Positions 24,061 through 34,632 of a stretch of DNA of 64,000 nt are shown here, in pieces. This DNA comes from Halicephalobus mephisto (lineage: Eukaryota > Nematoda > Chromadorea > Rhabditida > Panagrolaimidae). The stretch's first letter is position 1. Each line of letters starts with the position of its first letter. The position numbers and the translations under genes were made by a program. The notes under the pieces are model-generated. The model did not search any database. It was not told the DNA's origin and worked only from the letters and a program-made list of their open reading frames with translations. The stretch covers positions 310,001-374,000 of the forward strand of contig SWDT01000006.1 of the NCBI GenBank assembly GCA_009193035.1. Direction: 5' to 3'.

Positions 24061-25094
24061 CCAAAGCAGAAGAACGGGTTTTCCGTTTTTCACAGAAGCA
24101 CTTGAAACGAATTCAAAGGTCAATGTTTTGATCCAGAAAGACAAGTGACCTCGAGGAAAAGCTGTCCATTCAGCTGGCACTATCAAAGACCAACAAACAA
24201 CAGATTGACAAAACAAGTCCCGTTCAACTTTGTTGATTAATGAAGGACTCGGACAAAGTGGACATTTGTCTTTGGAACAAGCACGACAAACAATGACAAT
24301 TGGTCAATTGCCAAAATTTCGCGCAAAATGGGCTCTCGAAAAATGCTAATGAGTCATCATGAATGAATATATTCAAAACAAGTGATCGTCGACAATCTTT
24401 ATTGCTTGTTTTCCCTCAGGGGACCTTATCGGGATTGATACTAATCTGATTCGGCGGCGAGAATAAAGACCAGGAAGGGCATTCTCGCCTCTTTGATCAT
24501 TCGTCAAAAACGACAAATGAATATCTCCCAGGTTAATGTGACTGGCACCATGATCTCGACATCGGAATAAATTTGAATTTTTATACGAAATTACTATTTT
24601 TGGGTATCTGGAAAATCGGGGAATTTCCAAATTAAAAATTTTAACACGAAAATTAAAACCATACTGTAAACTATTCTAAAAGTAAATTTTCGTTGTAAAA
24701 CTAATTTTTAAAAGAAATTATAGAAATAATTTTTTATAAAAAAAAATAAAATTTTTATAAAAATAAAATTTCTAAAATTGTGAAATGAGAAATTCTTTAA
24801 AAAATTACTTTCGTTTTGAGACCAAAAATCCAAAATTCGGTCTTAACTAGAAAGTTCGAAAAATCATAATTAAAATCGAAAATTGTATATTTGGAATTTC
24901 CACTCGGGACCAAGTAGGAAATCTTCTGAAATTACCCTGACTGGTCCTGAGTGGAAAATAAAACCGAATTTATATGTCAAATTATCTTCATTTTTTGATT
25001 TTCCAATTTTTAGGCCTAATTTAAAATTAATACAAACCAAATTTCTTGACTAAAAATAAATTTTCGGAAAAAATGCTGAAAAAGAAAAACAAAG

Positions 25095-25190
25095 CCTGAC
25101 CATTCATCAGGAAAAGGAAAAACTGATCAGGAAAAGGAAAAACTGACCAGGAAAAGGAAAAACTGATCAGGAAAAGGAAAAAATGATCAG
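25095..25190. repeat. 20-bp tandem repeat
   Basis: Four head-to-tail copies of a 20-bp unit (gatcaggaaaaggaaaaact) differ by one or two bases. Confidence 0.8.
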
Positions 25191-25769
25191 TTTTTTCAAC
25201 AGCAGCGATTGGTCATTTGAAAACCCAACATGACCGGGAGACATTCGGGCCATTGTTGTCCGTAACCTTACCGAGTCTGAGCTGAATTCAAAAATGTATG
25301 TCGAATGAGCAAACAAGTTGCGCTTCTTGTTTGAGCTCGAGTTGATGCTGCTATTGGCAGCAAGACCAGTCGACAAAACAGGGATGCATTTCGCGCAAGG
25401 CAGAGTAAACTTTAAATCGAGTACCGTGGGGAATGATCGGGGACAGGAAGGAACAAACACTCCTTGAGATAATGAGTGGGAAAATGTCAACTCTCCCCTG
25501 GTCCTTAAAGGGTTGAAAGCGATCCCAATTCAGACAAAACTGTGGACTTCAAAGGCAGTCAACTGACGAAATCCAAACAGAAACGTGATGAAGAAGGAAT
25601 TTTGGACATTCACCGAGTCCCGACACGAATACAACTGCGCAATCATCCTGACTGGTTTGGAGATTTCGAAATCACTGGTTTTCAGAGCTTTCTCTTCCAA
25701 GTTTCGTCCAGCTAAAGTCTTCCGGAACCTAGGGGAGACTTTTAGGATCGAGACTTGAAATTCGAAATT

Positions 25770-26350
25770 CTAAAAATTCATCCTGAGACAACTTTGCAAA
25801 AAAATCAACTCCTTATTTTTCTCGTTGTAATTCTGTAGAACTTTATGGAATTTTTGGAAGACTTTCGAAATTTCAAGAATCCTATGAAAGGTTCTGAAGC
25901 CTTCCAGAATCCATTGAGAACTTCTGGAATTTTCTAGAATATCGAAAGATGTTTGGTTTTCCAGAATCTTATGCAATATTTTAAAATCTTAAACATTTCA
26001 TAAAAATTCTCAGAATTTTCCAGAATCCAATAAGATATTCTGAAGTCTTCTAAAAGTTTTTAGAACTTTCTGGAATCTTAGAATCTGGTGGAAAGTTCTG
26101 AAATTTTGGAACATTTAATACAAATTTTTAGTTTTCCAGAACTTTTTTTGAATTTAAAAAATTTTTCAAAATCTTTTCAAAATTTTTGGAATCTTAGAAT
26201 TTAATAGAAAGTTCTGAAATTTCGGAACATTTAATACAAATTTTTAGTTTTCCAGAACTTTTTTGAATTTAAAAAATTTTCCAGAATTTAGGAGGAACTT
26301 TAAGACCTAACATGTGAAATCCTAAAAGTCTCTAGAAATCTGAAAATTCG
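25770..26350. repeat. GAA/TTC pentamer tract
   Basis: Alternating GAA and TTC triplets recur throughout. The best run is CTTCTGGAATTTTCTAGAAT at 25921-25940, a four-pentamer inverted series. A ~110-bp direct duplication with small differences is visible around 26090-26160 and 26200-26275 (agttctgaaatttcggaacatttaatac type text). Confidence 0.6.
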
Positions 26351-28600
26351 TAAGAGGAAAATTCCATAAAAACGTTCATTTTGACTTTTTACAATAGTAT
26401 GATTACTTCGCTTTTACTACCTACGTTTTCTCGAATTATAATTTCTCACCTAGTCTTAATTACCCCAAGACAGAACCCCATAAAAATCCACCTGCTTTAC
26501 TAGATCCTTTCTCGACCCAAATGACCATTGGCCACTTTAAATTCCCAGAGACACTTTTCAGTCGCCAAAATTCCCAATTTGTCCACTTATTTCATGCCAA
26601 ATTGGGTGAGCAACAGAACCCCAATGAGCTTGATTCGAGTGTCTCTTTGCTGGAACCTCGGATTATTTGGAAATTTGCGCGCTCTGAACCATCAAAATTA
26701 AATTTTGCTCAAAATGAGAAAACAACAAATTTGATTGCAAAAGAAGACTTGAAGGGTCACTTGGGTTTGATTCGTCCAGCTGGGGTTTTCTTGAGTAGTT
26801 TCAAAAAATAGAGAAAAGTAAAATTCTATTTAAAAATAGGGAATTTCGGATTTTTAGGATGCCGAAGACCAATGAGGATTAGTCCCTAAAGTGACACAGA
26901 ACAAGGGCAAAAACTAACAAGACCTTACTTCTACAGTAGTTCATCAATAAGATTTCAGTAAAATTCCGAATCTTTGTTATTTTGAAAGTTCGAAATTCTT
27001 TTGTTATTTTTCCCAGTGGATTAACTTATTTTCGAAGGATTACTGTAGAGTTGGCTATGACCAGAGCTGTCGAACTGCGGATCGACGCTGGACTAGCTCG
27101 AGTTCGAACATCGAAAGAATCGATTTCAAGCCGAAGTATTCAGTTGGAATTTGGACTTTTCGAACTTTGAACTCGAATTAGTTCAAAATTAATCAAAATT
27201 GAAATTGATTTTCGGTTTGAATTCGGATTTCTCGATTTTCGAGTCGAACAAATTCAATCTGAACGAGGATTTTTAGGATTTCGGACTCGAACTCTTAGGT
27301 TTGAAACCGATTCTTCCGATTTCCGAACTTGAATTAGTTCAAAATCAATTCGAATTAGTTCAAAATCGAATCGAAGTTCGGAATTCGACATCTCTGGTTA
27401 TGACTTCAATATCTATGAATAACTCCATAATAACTAACCTTAGGGGATATACACTGATTAACACCTCATGTGACTTCAATCTAGAACTTCCTAAATTCAT
27501 CCAAACATAATACGCTTCTAAAACATCGACTACGAAATCCTACAAAATTACGAAATAACTATCATAAAAAATCATAATTTTTGAAAAAATAATTTTTATC
27601 AAATTCCAAAAAAATTTTGAATTATTAGAATAATAAAATTTTTATTTATTTAAATAATCGAAAAAAACCAAAATTTTTACATTTTTCAAACACCGTAAAA
27701 GTAGACCAGACTTTCGGATTCTCGATCAATTACTCAAGAAAAAAAATAAGAAAGTTGGGTTGCCGAAAAAGGCCATTCTGTGGTCTTCCGGTCCTGCGCA
27801 AAGTAACGGCATTTTAGCTGCCGAAAAATCAAAGAAACAAAGCAAGAGTCGGAAATCAGAAGCTCCGTTGATTCAATTTCGCGCCGGCTTTTAGCGGTCT
27901 CTTGGCCTTTGATGGAATCAAAAAAGTGTCAAAACGGAGATTCCTAACAAGATGAATCCTACTGTCATAAATTTAATTTTGAACGAAAATAAAGATTCAA
28001 TAAAGAAATTGCTTCTGGCAGTTTTTCAAGGACGTTATACTAAAAAAATAAAGGTTGAAATCCAATGGGAACAATCGTCTCAAAACAGGCATTAGTCAAA
28101 AAGAAGCGCTATTGTCTGGAAGCCGAGGGTCAGTAATTTGTCGGCTTGCTCCTCCATAAAAGGATCGGACGTCTGTTCGGTCAAGTGGATAGCAATAGGA
28201 TTTTTTCGGCCAATCGTAAAGCCAAAAGCTTTTACTCATGGGGTTATCCGGCTCCCTGCCATGAACCTCTTCAAACAAGCATCAAATCTCCGGTGAGACA
28301 ATAAGGTCCGAGAACATCTGTCCGGCTTCAGAACCAGGAAGATCCATAACGAAGGATAAGAGATAACGATTAGCAAGTTGCAGATACCGTATTCTCAAAC
28401 CAGTAGAAACTAAACTTAAATTAAATATTCAACTTTGGTCTCGACAGGAAGAATTATTTTATTGTTCTTATTAAATCAGCATTCTTCCAGTCAAAATACA
28501 ACCAAGTTAGAGAGTAAAGTCCCAGAGGGAAAAGCTCTCCATTCCAGTAAATTGGTTTACTGTAATTTAAGAGAATACTAAACATCAGTTATATTATTAT
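26351..28600. other. gene-free DNA
   Basis: Islands of less AT-rich DNA lie at ~26400-26800, 27720-27980 (TTTCGCGC at 27877-27884) and 28070-28380. A diverged gttcaaaattaattcgaatt repeat lies at 27170-27390. The 96-codon frame at 26521 has no domain, splice support or coding-like composition, so I do not call it. Confidence 0.35.
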
Positions 28601-28604
28601 TGGT

Positions 28605-28930
28605 TGTTGTTGATTTGTCAAACAGTTCTAGTATTTACTCATCTTTCATGTGGTTCCAAAACGAAAAATCTTTTAGATTAATTAATAAATTCACTATAAG
28701 GTCAAAGTATTGAGTATCGATTGTGCTATTAATAATTATTAGTAATTGTCGTTGTATCCGTCGTTGTTGACTTGACTAAAGAGTTCAGATACCTTCTTGT
28801 CTTTCACGTGGTTCCAGAACGAAAAATCTTTTAGATTAATCAATAGGTTCACTATAAGGTCAAAATACTGAGTATTAGTTCCGTTATTAATAATTGTCGT
28901 TGTTGATTTGCCAAACAATAAAAATACTTT
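28605..28930. repeat. tandem duplication, ~135-157 bp units
   Basis: Two units and the start of a third carry the chain tcgttgttgatttg, catgtggttccaaaacgaaaaatcttttagattaat, and ttcactataaggtcaaagta. Each is split by small changes. No coding feature. Confidence 0.75.
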
Positions 28931-30815
28931 TTTGTCTTGTACGCAGATTCCATAGATTCTATAGCACTTCTTATGCAATTTTCACTACCTTCTGAATCCT
29001 TTTCACTTTCATGTATTTGTTAAATCGAGGAAAATATAAGTTTTATTTTAAAATTTTCAAAAAGAAACAATTTTTACTCGAGTTTTGTGTTAGTTTCAAG
29101 TAGGACCATTGTTCACCTTGAGACTAAGATTCAACAACTTTATTTTTTAAATATTGGTCCAAAGAATCTTCTCAAAAACTCGGTTGAGAATAATCACGTT
29201 TATCCGTCACATCGCGGAATTCAGGAGGCTGTCGATGATCAAACTACTTGCAAAAAAAACTCCAATTAAAGAAATTTTCTAAAAGTAAAATATAGTGTAT
29301 TTATATCATCCCAAAGGTCTCAATATGAACTTAAAAAATCTCCATAACAAAATACTTTTTTATTAATTTTTTTTAATTTTTGCACAAAACTACTTTTGTT
29401 TTTTATAATAGTGTAAATTGTAACTTACCGGTGCTTCGGACGGTGGGAGTTATGATCGACACCACCGCTCTTGGGACTATATAAGCTTTACATTTTACAA
29501 TAAAAATATCAGATCGAATAGACAAGTTCCAAAAGCTCTGTGTTTAGTGCTTCGTATTATCAAAGTTAACAAAATTCGAGGTCGAAATTCTAATTTTTCG
29601 TGTTAAAATGAAATTTGAATCATGTTTGAATTAAAAAATCTGTTTCAATTATCAACTTAGAAAAACCAGATTTTTGTAATTAAAAAAATTACAGATGTTT
29701 CTTAACACGAAAAATCTAAATTTCGACCTCGAATTTTGCTTTCCAATTTCGATAAACAGCACAAAATACCAGTGCTCCGTATTTTCCAAGTTGAAGCTCA
29801 AGATTCGAGATCGAAATTTGGTTTTTTTTAAGAAACATCTGTGAATTTTTCTTACTGTAAAATGTTCTTTCATTTAAGTTCTTAAAATTGGATATCTGGA
29901 TTTCTCGGATCGCAATATGACTTATGAATTGTGTCTTAACACGAAAGTTTCGAGTTAAAAAATATCAGTACGTTGATTATACTTAGTTATATTCAATTTT
30001 TTGTTTGATGGCAATCCTGCTATTGATTGTGATTAGTTAGAATCAAATAATCCGAAAACTGTGGTCAAGGGTTCTTACGTGTTGATTCCGCTCAGTTAGA
30101 CGTGATTTCGGAACATCCGCGGCCTGTGTGGGGCACTGACTCCTGCAACGAAAATCTAAGAGCGCGTCGTTGCCGAGTTTCAGAAAATCCGCGACAAATC
30201 TTGAATTAATGCGGATTTTACTGCTTAATTATTTCCTTTGCATATGATCAGTAACTTTTCGTTAAAAACGCATCATTAGATTGTTCAAAGTACATCACCG
30301 AAATTAAGACAATGACGATGTTTTATAAAATTATATAATTGTATTTATATAAGCAATGACAAATACAAAACAAACTACAAATTGTCATTTTAGTAGCTTC
30401 ACTAGTTTTATTTTCGGACTCAACTCACGGGAAACCAAAGATATTTTCTATCCAATTACATCATTGGGAAATCCTCAAAAATTATATGGAAGAAAAAACT
30501 ATCAAAATTCTAATTTTGAACTCCTGCGTTCAGTTCCATTTTTGCTTTCGCAGACGAGAGAAATAACTTTCTTAACATGTACATTATTTTTGTTCATTTT
30601 TGCAATCTTGGTCATGTCAAGTTTTCACTTAAGGAGAATTCCGCTTAAATAAAATTAAATGGTCCATCTCACTTCAAACAGGATTCAGTTAAGTTCGCAA
30701 ATAAGTTTTTTGAATTTGTCCTCCAAAATAACAGTCACAGACTAAACATAAGGTTTAGATAAAGGCTCAGTAAATCTACGGCATTTCGAAATCACTTGTT
30801 TGTCTATAAGCACCG
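28931..30815. other. gene-free DNA with dispersed repeats
   Basis: Copies of the ACACGAAAA/TTCGACCTCG repeat lie at 29540-29610 and 29690-29840. A frame at 30356-30652 is AT-rich, has no start-site support and no known domain. A small GC-rich patch (30090-30200) is unexplained. Confidence 0.35.
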
Positions 30816-31473
30816 ACACTTCCTTTTGAAGACATTCGGAGAGAGCAACGCAGCTCTGAACTCTTTTCCTTTTATTTATGAGCTTTCTATAGAGAAAGCA
30901 TTCCAAAATTTCTGGTTATTCTCGCCACAAGATTGCTCAAGAGCGGAATCCAATGTTTACCTCAAACTTGGGTAATTAAACCGAAGAGAAAGTCTCTCGC
31001 TTCCCTTTTGTACGATCTCTGTATTTTTTTCTCAACAAATGCTGGTCGGTCGGGGCACTGCTCTCACAGAGAAGAGCGCGCGTAGAGGACGAATAGACAA
31101 GTAAAGACCCACGGCAACGCCCCTAACTGGCGAGCTAGTCATGCAGCGCTGTGAGGAAATTCAACTGCACTTGTCGAGTTTTCTATGATTGTCTGTCGCT
31201 CTCCGCTCCTGTTTTTCTTTTTAAGAGCAGTGCCCCGACCGACCAGCATGTGTTGAGAAAAAAATACAGAGATCGTGGAAAAGGGAAGCGAGAGACTTTC
31301 TCTTCGGTTTAATTACCCAAGTTTGAGGTAAACATTGGATTCCGCTCTTGAGCAATCTTGTGGCGAGAATAACCGGAAATTTTGGAATGCTTTCTCTATA
31401 GAAAGCTCATAAATAAAAAGAAAAGAGTTCAGAGCTGCGTTGCTCTCTCCGAATTGTCTTCAAAAGGAAGTGT
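30816..31473. mobile_element. long foldback element, ~250-bp inverted arms
   Basis: The left arm 30816-31064 and right arm 31224-31473 are near-perfect reverse complements. For example, acacttccttttgaagaca on the left matches tgtcttcaaaaggaagtgt on the right, and tcggtcggggcactgctct matches its complement at the inner ends. A 159-bp unique loop lies between. No transposase frame is present. It is either a non-autonomous foldback transposon or an inverted duplication, and a transcript across it would form a long hairpin. Confidence 0.85.
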
Positions 31474-32594
31474 TGGAATTTCTGCGTTCGATTTAAGTGA
31501 AGAACTCTCGCCGCTGTTCTCAGTGACACTCCAAATGGAACTCAATTGAACAATCAGCTTAAGAATGTCGCATTCTTCCTTCTTGACTTGGTAGTTAGGA
31601 AATATATCTTCGAGGCTGCTGGAAATTACGAACTTTCAAGCCCTGGTCGGAACGCTGCAAATAATCTCGAGGGTTTCTCCATTGTTAAAGCGTTCTTCAG
31701 AGATCAGTAGGTCAGATGAATGAGGAATTCGTTTTCTTAGAACATAACTTTCTCGGTCGCGGAAATTGAAATCAAGAAAACACTGAAATAAAGTGCCAAA
31801 ATGTACTGGAAAGCTGTCGACTATTTTCAGAAATTTCCAAGTTTGCCCGTTTTTAAAGGTCTATACTTAATCCTAAGACCATGATTGTCTGTTTCTGAGA
31901 TAGTCTATAGTGGAGAAATTCATAGCCGATGTGGTATGGACTCCCTCTGGTGACAGGATAGACAACTTCTCAACGACTCTTTATCCACGTCTATTATGCA
32001 CAAACAACGCTACAAACTTGATTCGAGAATTGACGGGCATCTGGGGCTAAAGTTTCCATCCAGGACCAATGTCGAGATCTGCGAAAAAGTCGACATTAAA
32101 ATCAAACTCAAATTGAATTTTGCACAATTAGGTAAGTCAGCCTAATGTTGCCAGCAAACTGCAGATTTTGAAATCTCCACAAGCAGAACTATAAACATAC
32201 TAATTGATCTGACCGAATGTTGCCAGCACACTGCAGATTCGATTTCGACTTTGATATCAACCTTGGCATTGATCCTATTCTGAGGTCGACATCAAAATCA
32301 AATTGGATTTCCACAGAAAATAAATAAGCCGACTTGCCCGAATGTTGCGAGTCAACTGCGGATTTCACTTTGATTTGCATACCGACTTCTTTATAGACCT
32401 CGACACAGGTGGGGATTCTTGAAGCAAAACTATTTTTCGTGAGAGAAATACCCTACAGATTCAATTATATCTACTAATATCCATTTTTAAAGATGCTAAA
32501 ATTCTCCAACATTTATCTGATGTGAATTATAAGGTATTTTTTAAAAATTGTTTTCGAAGACTTGGATATTTTTGAACAAAAAAAAATTAATTTT
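31474..32594. other. gene-free DNA including a ~97-bp degenerate tandem repeat
   Basis: No gene is supported. From ~32085 to 32375 three diverged units carry the phrases tcgacatcaaaatcaaa and cgaatgttgccagcaaactgcagatt. The frame on the minus strand there is made of the repeat. Confidence 0.4.
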
Positions 32595-32899
32595 TGTTGG
32601 AATAGGAACGGTAGAATATCACTAATCTTTACTTGAACAATAAGGCACAGACGACAATTATTATATAATTCCCACAGAAGACAACCGAATGTCTCACTCT
32701 TGTCCTACAGTATTCTACAATCCCTGATATTCAGGCTATCTTTCCAGGTCCTCTCTAGTGTGGTTTCTGTCTTAACATCTACATAACAAGCTTCGATGCA
32801 TAACAACAGAGAACTTCACTCAAGGTCTACAGTATCCTACAATCCCTGATATTCAGGCTATCTTTCCAGGTCCTCTTTAGTGTGGTTTCTGTCCCAACA
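32595..32899. mobile_element. solo LTR-like element B, copy 1
   Basis: The 305-bp element starts TGTTGGAATAGGAAC and ends GTTTCTGTCCCAACA, giving TG...CA termini with ~15-bp imperfect inverted ends. It is flanked by a perfect 5-bp duplication, ATTTT, at 32590-32594 and 32900-32904. It contains an internal ~72-bp direct repeat (32706-32779 and 32825-32897). No internal retroviral-type genes are adjacent, so this is a solo LTR. A relative is at 49663-50166. Confidence 0.8.
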
Positions 32900-33406
32900 A
32901 TTTTAAAAATTATAAAATTTCGGAACGACTTTATTAATATTGAAATTATTTTTTAGATAGGTTTGTCAATGTATTTTTGCTTAAAAGTCCCTTCAGGATT
33001 AGGTTTCTCAGATCAGAAACCAGTCAACAACCCCCTTCTGGAAAACGAAGAAACTGGTAACGATTTTTTCAAGTTCTTTGGTGATTTTTTTCTCCGATAA
33101 ACTCTTGTAATTTTTTTTTCAAAATTTCAAAACGAACAAATTCATCGATTTTTTAAATTTTTAAAAATTAGAATTTAATTTTTGTATATTTTTATTTTCA
33201 GTACGTGAAGGAAGCTTTCTATTTGTTTCAATATTGAAGTACGCTCTTCTTGCCTCGACCAAACATCACTAACAAGATGATTTTGACAACTCCAAGAAAT
33301 CCACTTGTGTGTTTGTAGACAAATAGACCAATTGACCTTCTTGACCGAAAACCGGGAGGTATATCATGGAACTAAAGGTAATGTTGAATATAATCACCAT
33401 AGGATC

Positions 33407-33910
33407 TGTCATATCGGTGTATTACTGCACAAGTGCTGAGAATCACTTGTAATTGAGCGTAATTGAGTCTGATTGTGCTCAATTACAAATCATCGTAAAT
33501 TACTTGTGTGATTATTACATAAGCAAGTCCGGGGGAACGGTCCCGAAGAGAAATACCCACGTACTAGCACAGGTGATTCGTAACCACACAGGTAATTTGC
33601 AATCACTGCTAACTGAATGCAATCCTCAATAGGTTGGATCCTAACTGAATGCAATCGAAGGTGTTTGATTGCATTCAGTTAGCGGTGATTACAAATTACG
33701 TGTGCACTACGACTGACCGGAATGAAGCGGACTCGATTACGTTCAGTACAAGTGATTGGAATTACCTGTGAGATGGTGGGGATACTGTCTACACGGCAGA
33801 CCGAGTCTTGACTAGTTCTTGATATGTGGTCATTCTGTCTAGTCTTACTATTCCTTGCATAAACAACAAACTCACCTCTCGCAACCACGCCGGTTTACAG
33901 AGATCTAACA
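33407..33910 (-). mobile_element. solo LTR-like element A, copy 2
   Basis: The plus-strand ends are TGTCATATCGGTG and AGATCTAACA, matching copy 3 (49829-50139). It carries the nested foldback at 33587-33704 and a second, different palindromic insert near 33450-33530 (cttgtaattgagcg ... gctcaattacaa). The flanking bases (ggatc, taatc) do not form a clear duplication. Confidence 0.65.
33587..33704. mobile_element. nested MITE-like foldback inside LTR-A copy 2
   Basis: Its ends, CACAGGTAATTTGCAATCAC and the complement of gtgattacaaattacgtgtg, are inverted repeats of each other. It is the same insertion as in copy 1 but ~30 bp shorter in the middle. Confidence 0.6.
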
Positions 33911-34632
33911 TAATCAAACATCTATCACCTCAAAAATAATCATATTTAAATTTTTTAAAACTTTTCAATCATTTTAATGAAGAATTAAATACCCTTAGGC
34001 CTTGGTATTCCAATATAAAATAATTCTTAAAGCATCATTTACTTTTTTAAAATTATTTTAAAACATTTCTTCATAAAAATCCGTAAACATTTTTAAACTC
34101 TATATTTCTTCAATTTTTTGCATTTTTAATTTTTAAAAATTTCCTTAATTTTTTGATTTTCTACTTTTCACAAAATTATCAATTTTAAAAAACCCTCAAT
34201 TTTCTAATTTCGTTTCAACCAGATCCCTTCAATTTTCGAACACCAATTACTTCGAAACTGACAACCTCCGATCCATCCATTTCAAATCCTAAAATCTTTT
34301 CAGATATCGATCCCAACTATCTATGGACTATCTTGAGGTCTTTGTTTTATTCCCATTTCTCTCGCGGAGACAATCCGAAATCTGGACAAATAAAACAACA
34401 TCATTTGTCGCAAAAATTGGATTTGTAGACAATGCTAACAAGAGCAAAATTATTTCGTTATTAAAAATCTGAAACTGTACAATTAAAAATTACAAAATTT
34501 TCCATGAAGGTGAAGCAATTGGAAAACATTTAGTAAAAATTTCTGAGGGGACTAGGATTCTGATGCTATGAAAGGGATGATATGAGGAATCGATGCAGGA
34601 AAGCAACCGGCGAGGTTTTTTGTCGATTTTTT
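33911..34632. other. 3' flank of tropomodulin gene
   Basis: AT-rich DNA downstream of the tropomodulin stop. I see no gene or repeat unit here. Confidence 0.4.

Larger units (their letters stand above)
23031..25759. other. gene-free DNA with GC-richer islands
   Basis: Islands at ~23280-23660, 24060-24560 and 25160-25740 are separated by AT-rich filler. TTTCGCGC occurs at 24317-24324 and 25389-25396. GACAA/TTGTC words cluster at 24140-24290. A run at 25095-25190 repeats the phrase tgatcaggaaaaggaaaaac four times. Frames here lack domains and I call no gene. Confidence 0.35.

Noticed and set aside
26521..26811. 96-codon plus-strand frame as a gene
   Set aside because: No domain, no acceptor or leader signal, AT-biased codons, and no partner exon.
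33407..33910. Perfect target-site duplication around LTR-A copy 2
   Set aside because: The flanks ggatc and taatc differ at two positions, so I do not claim a duplication.
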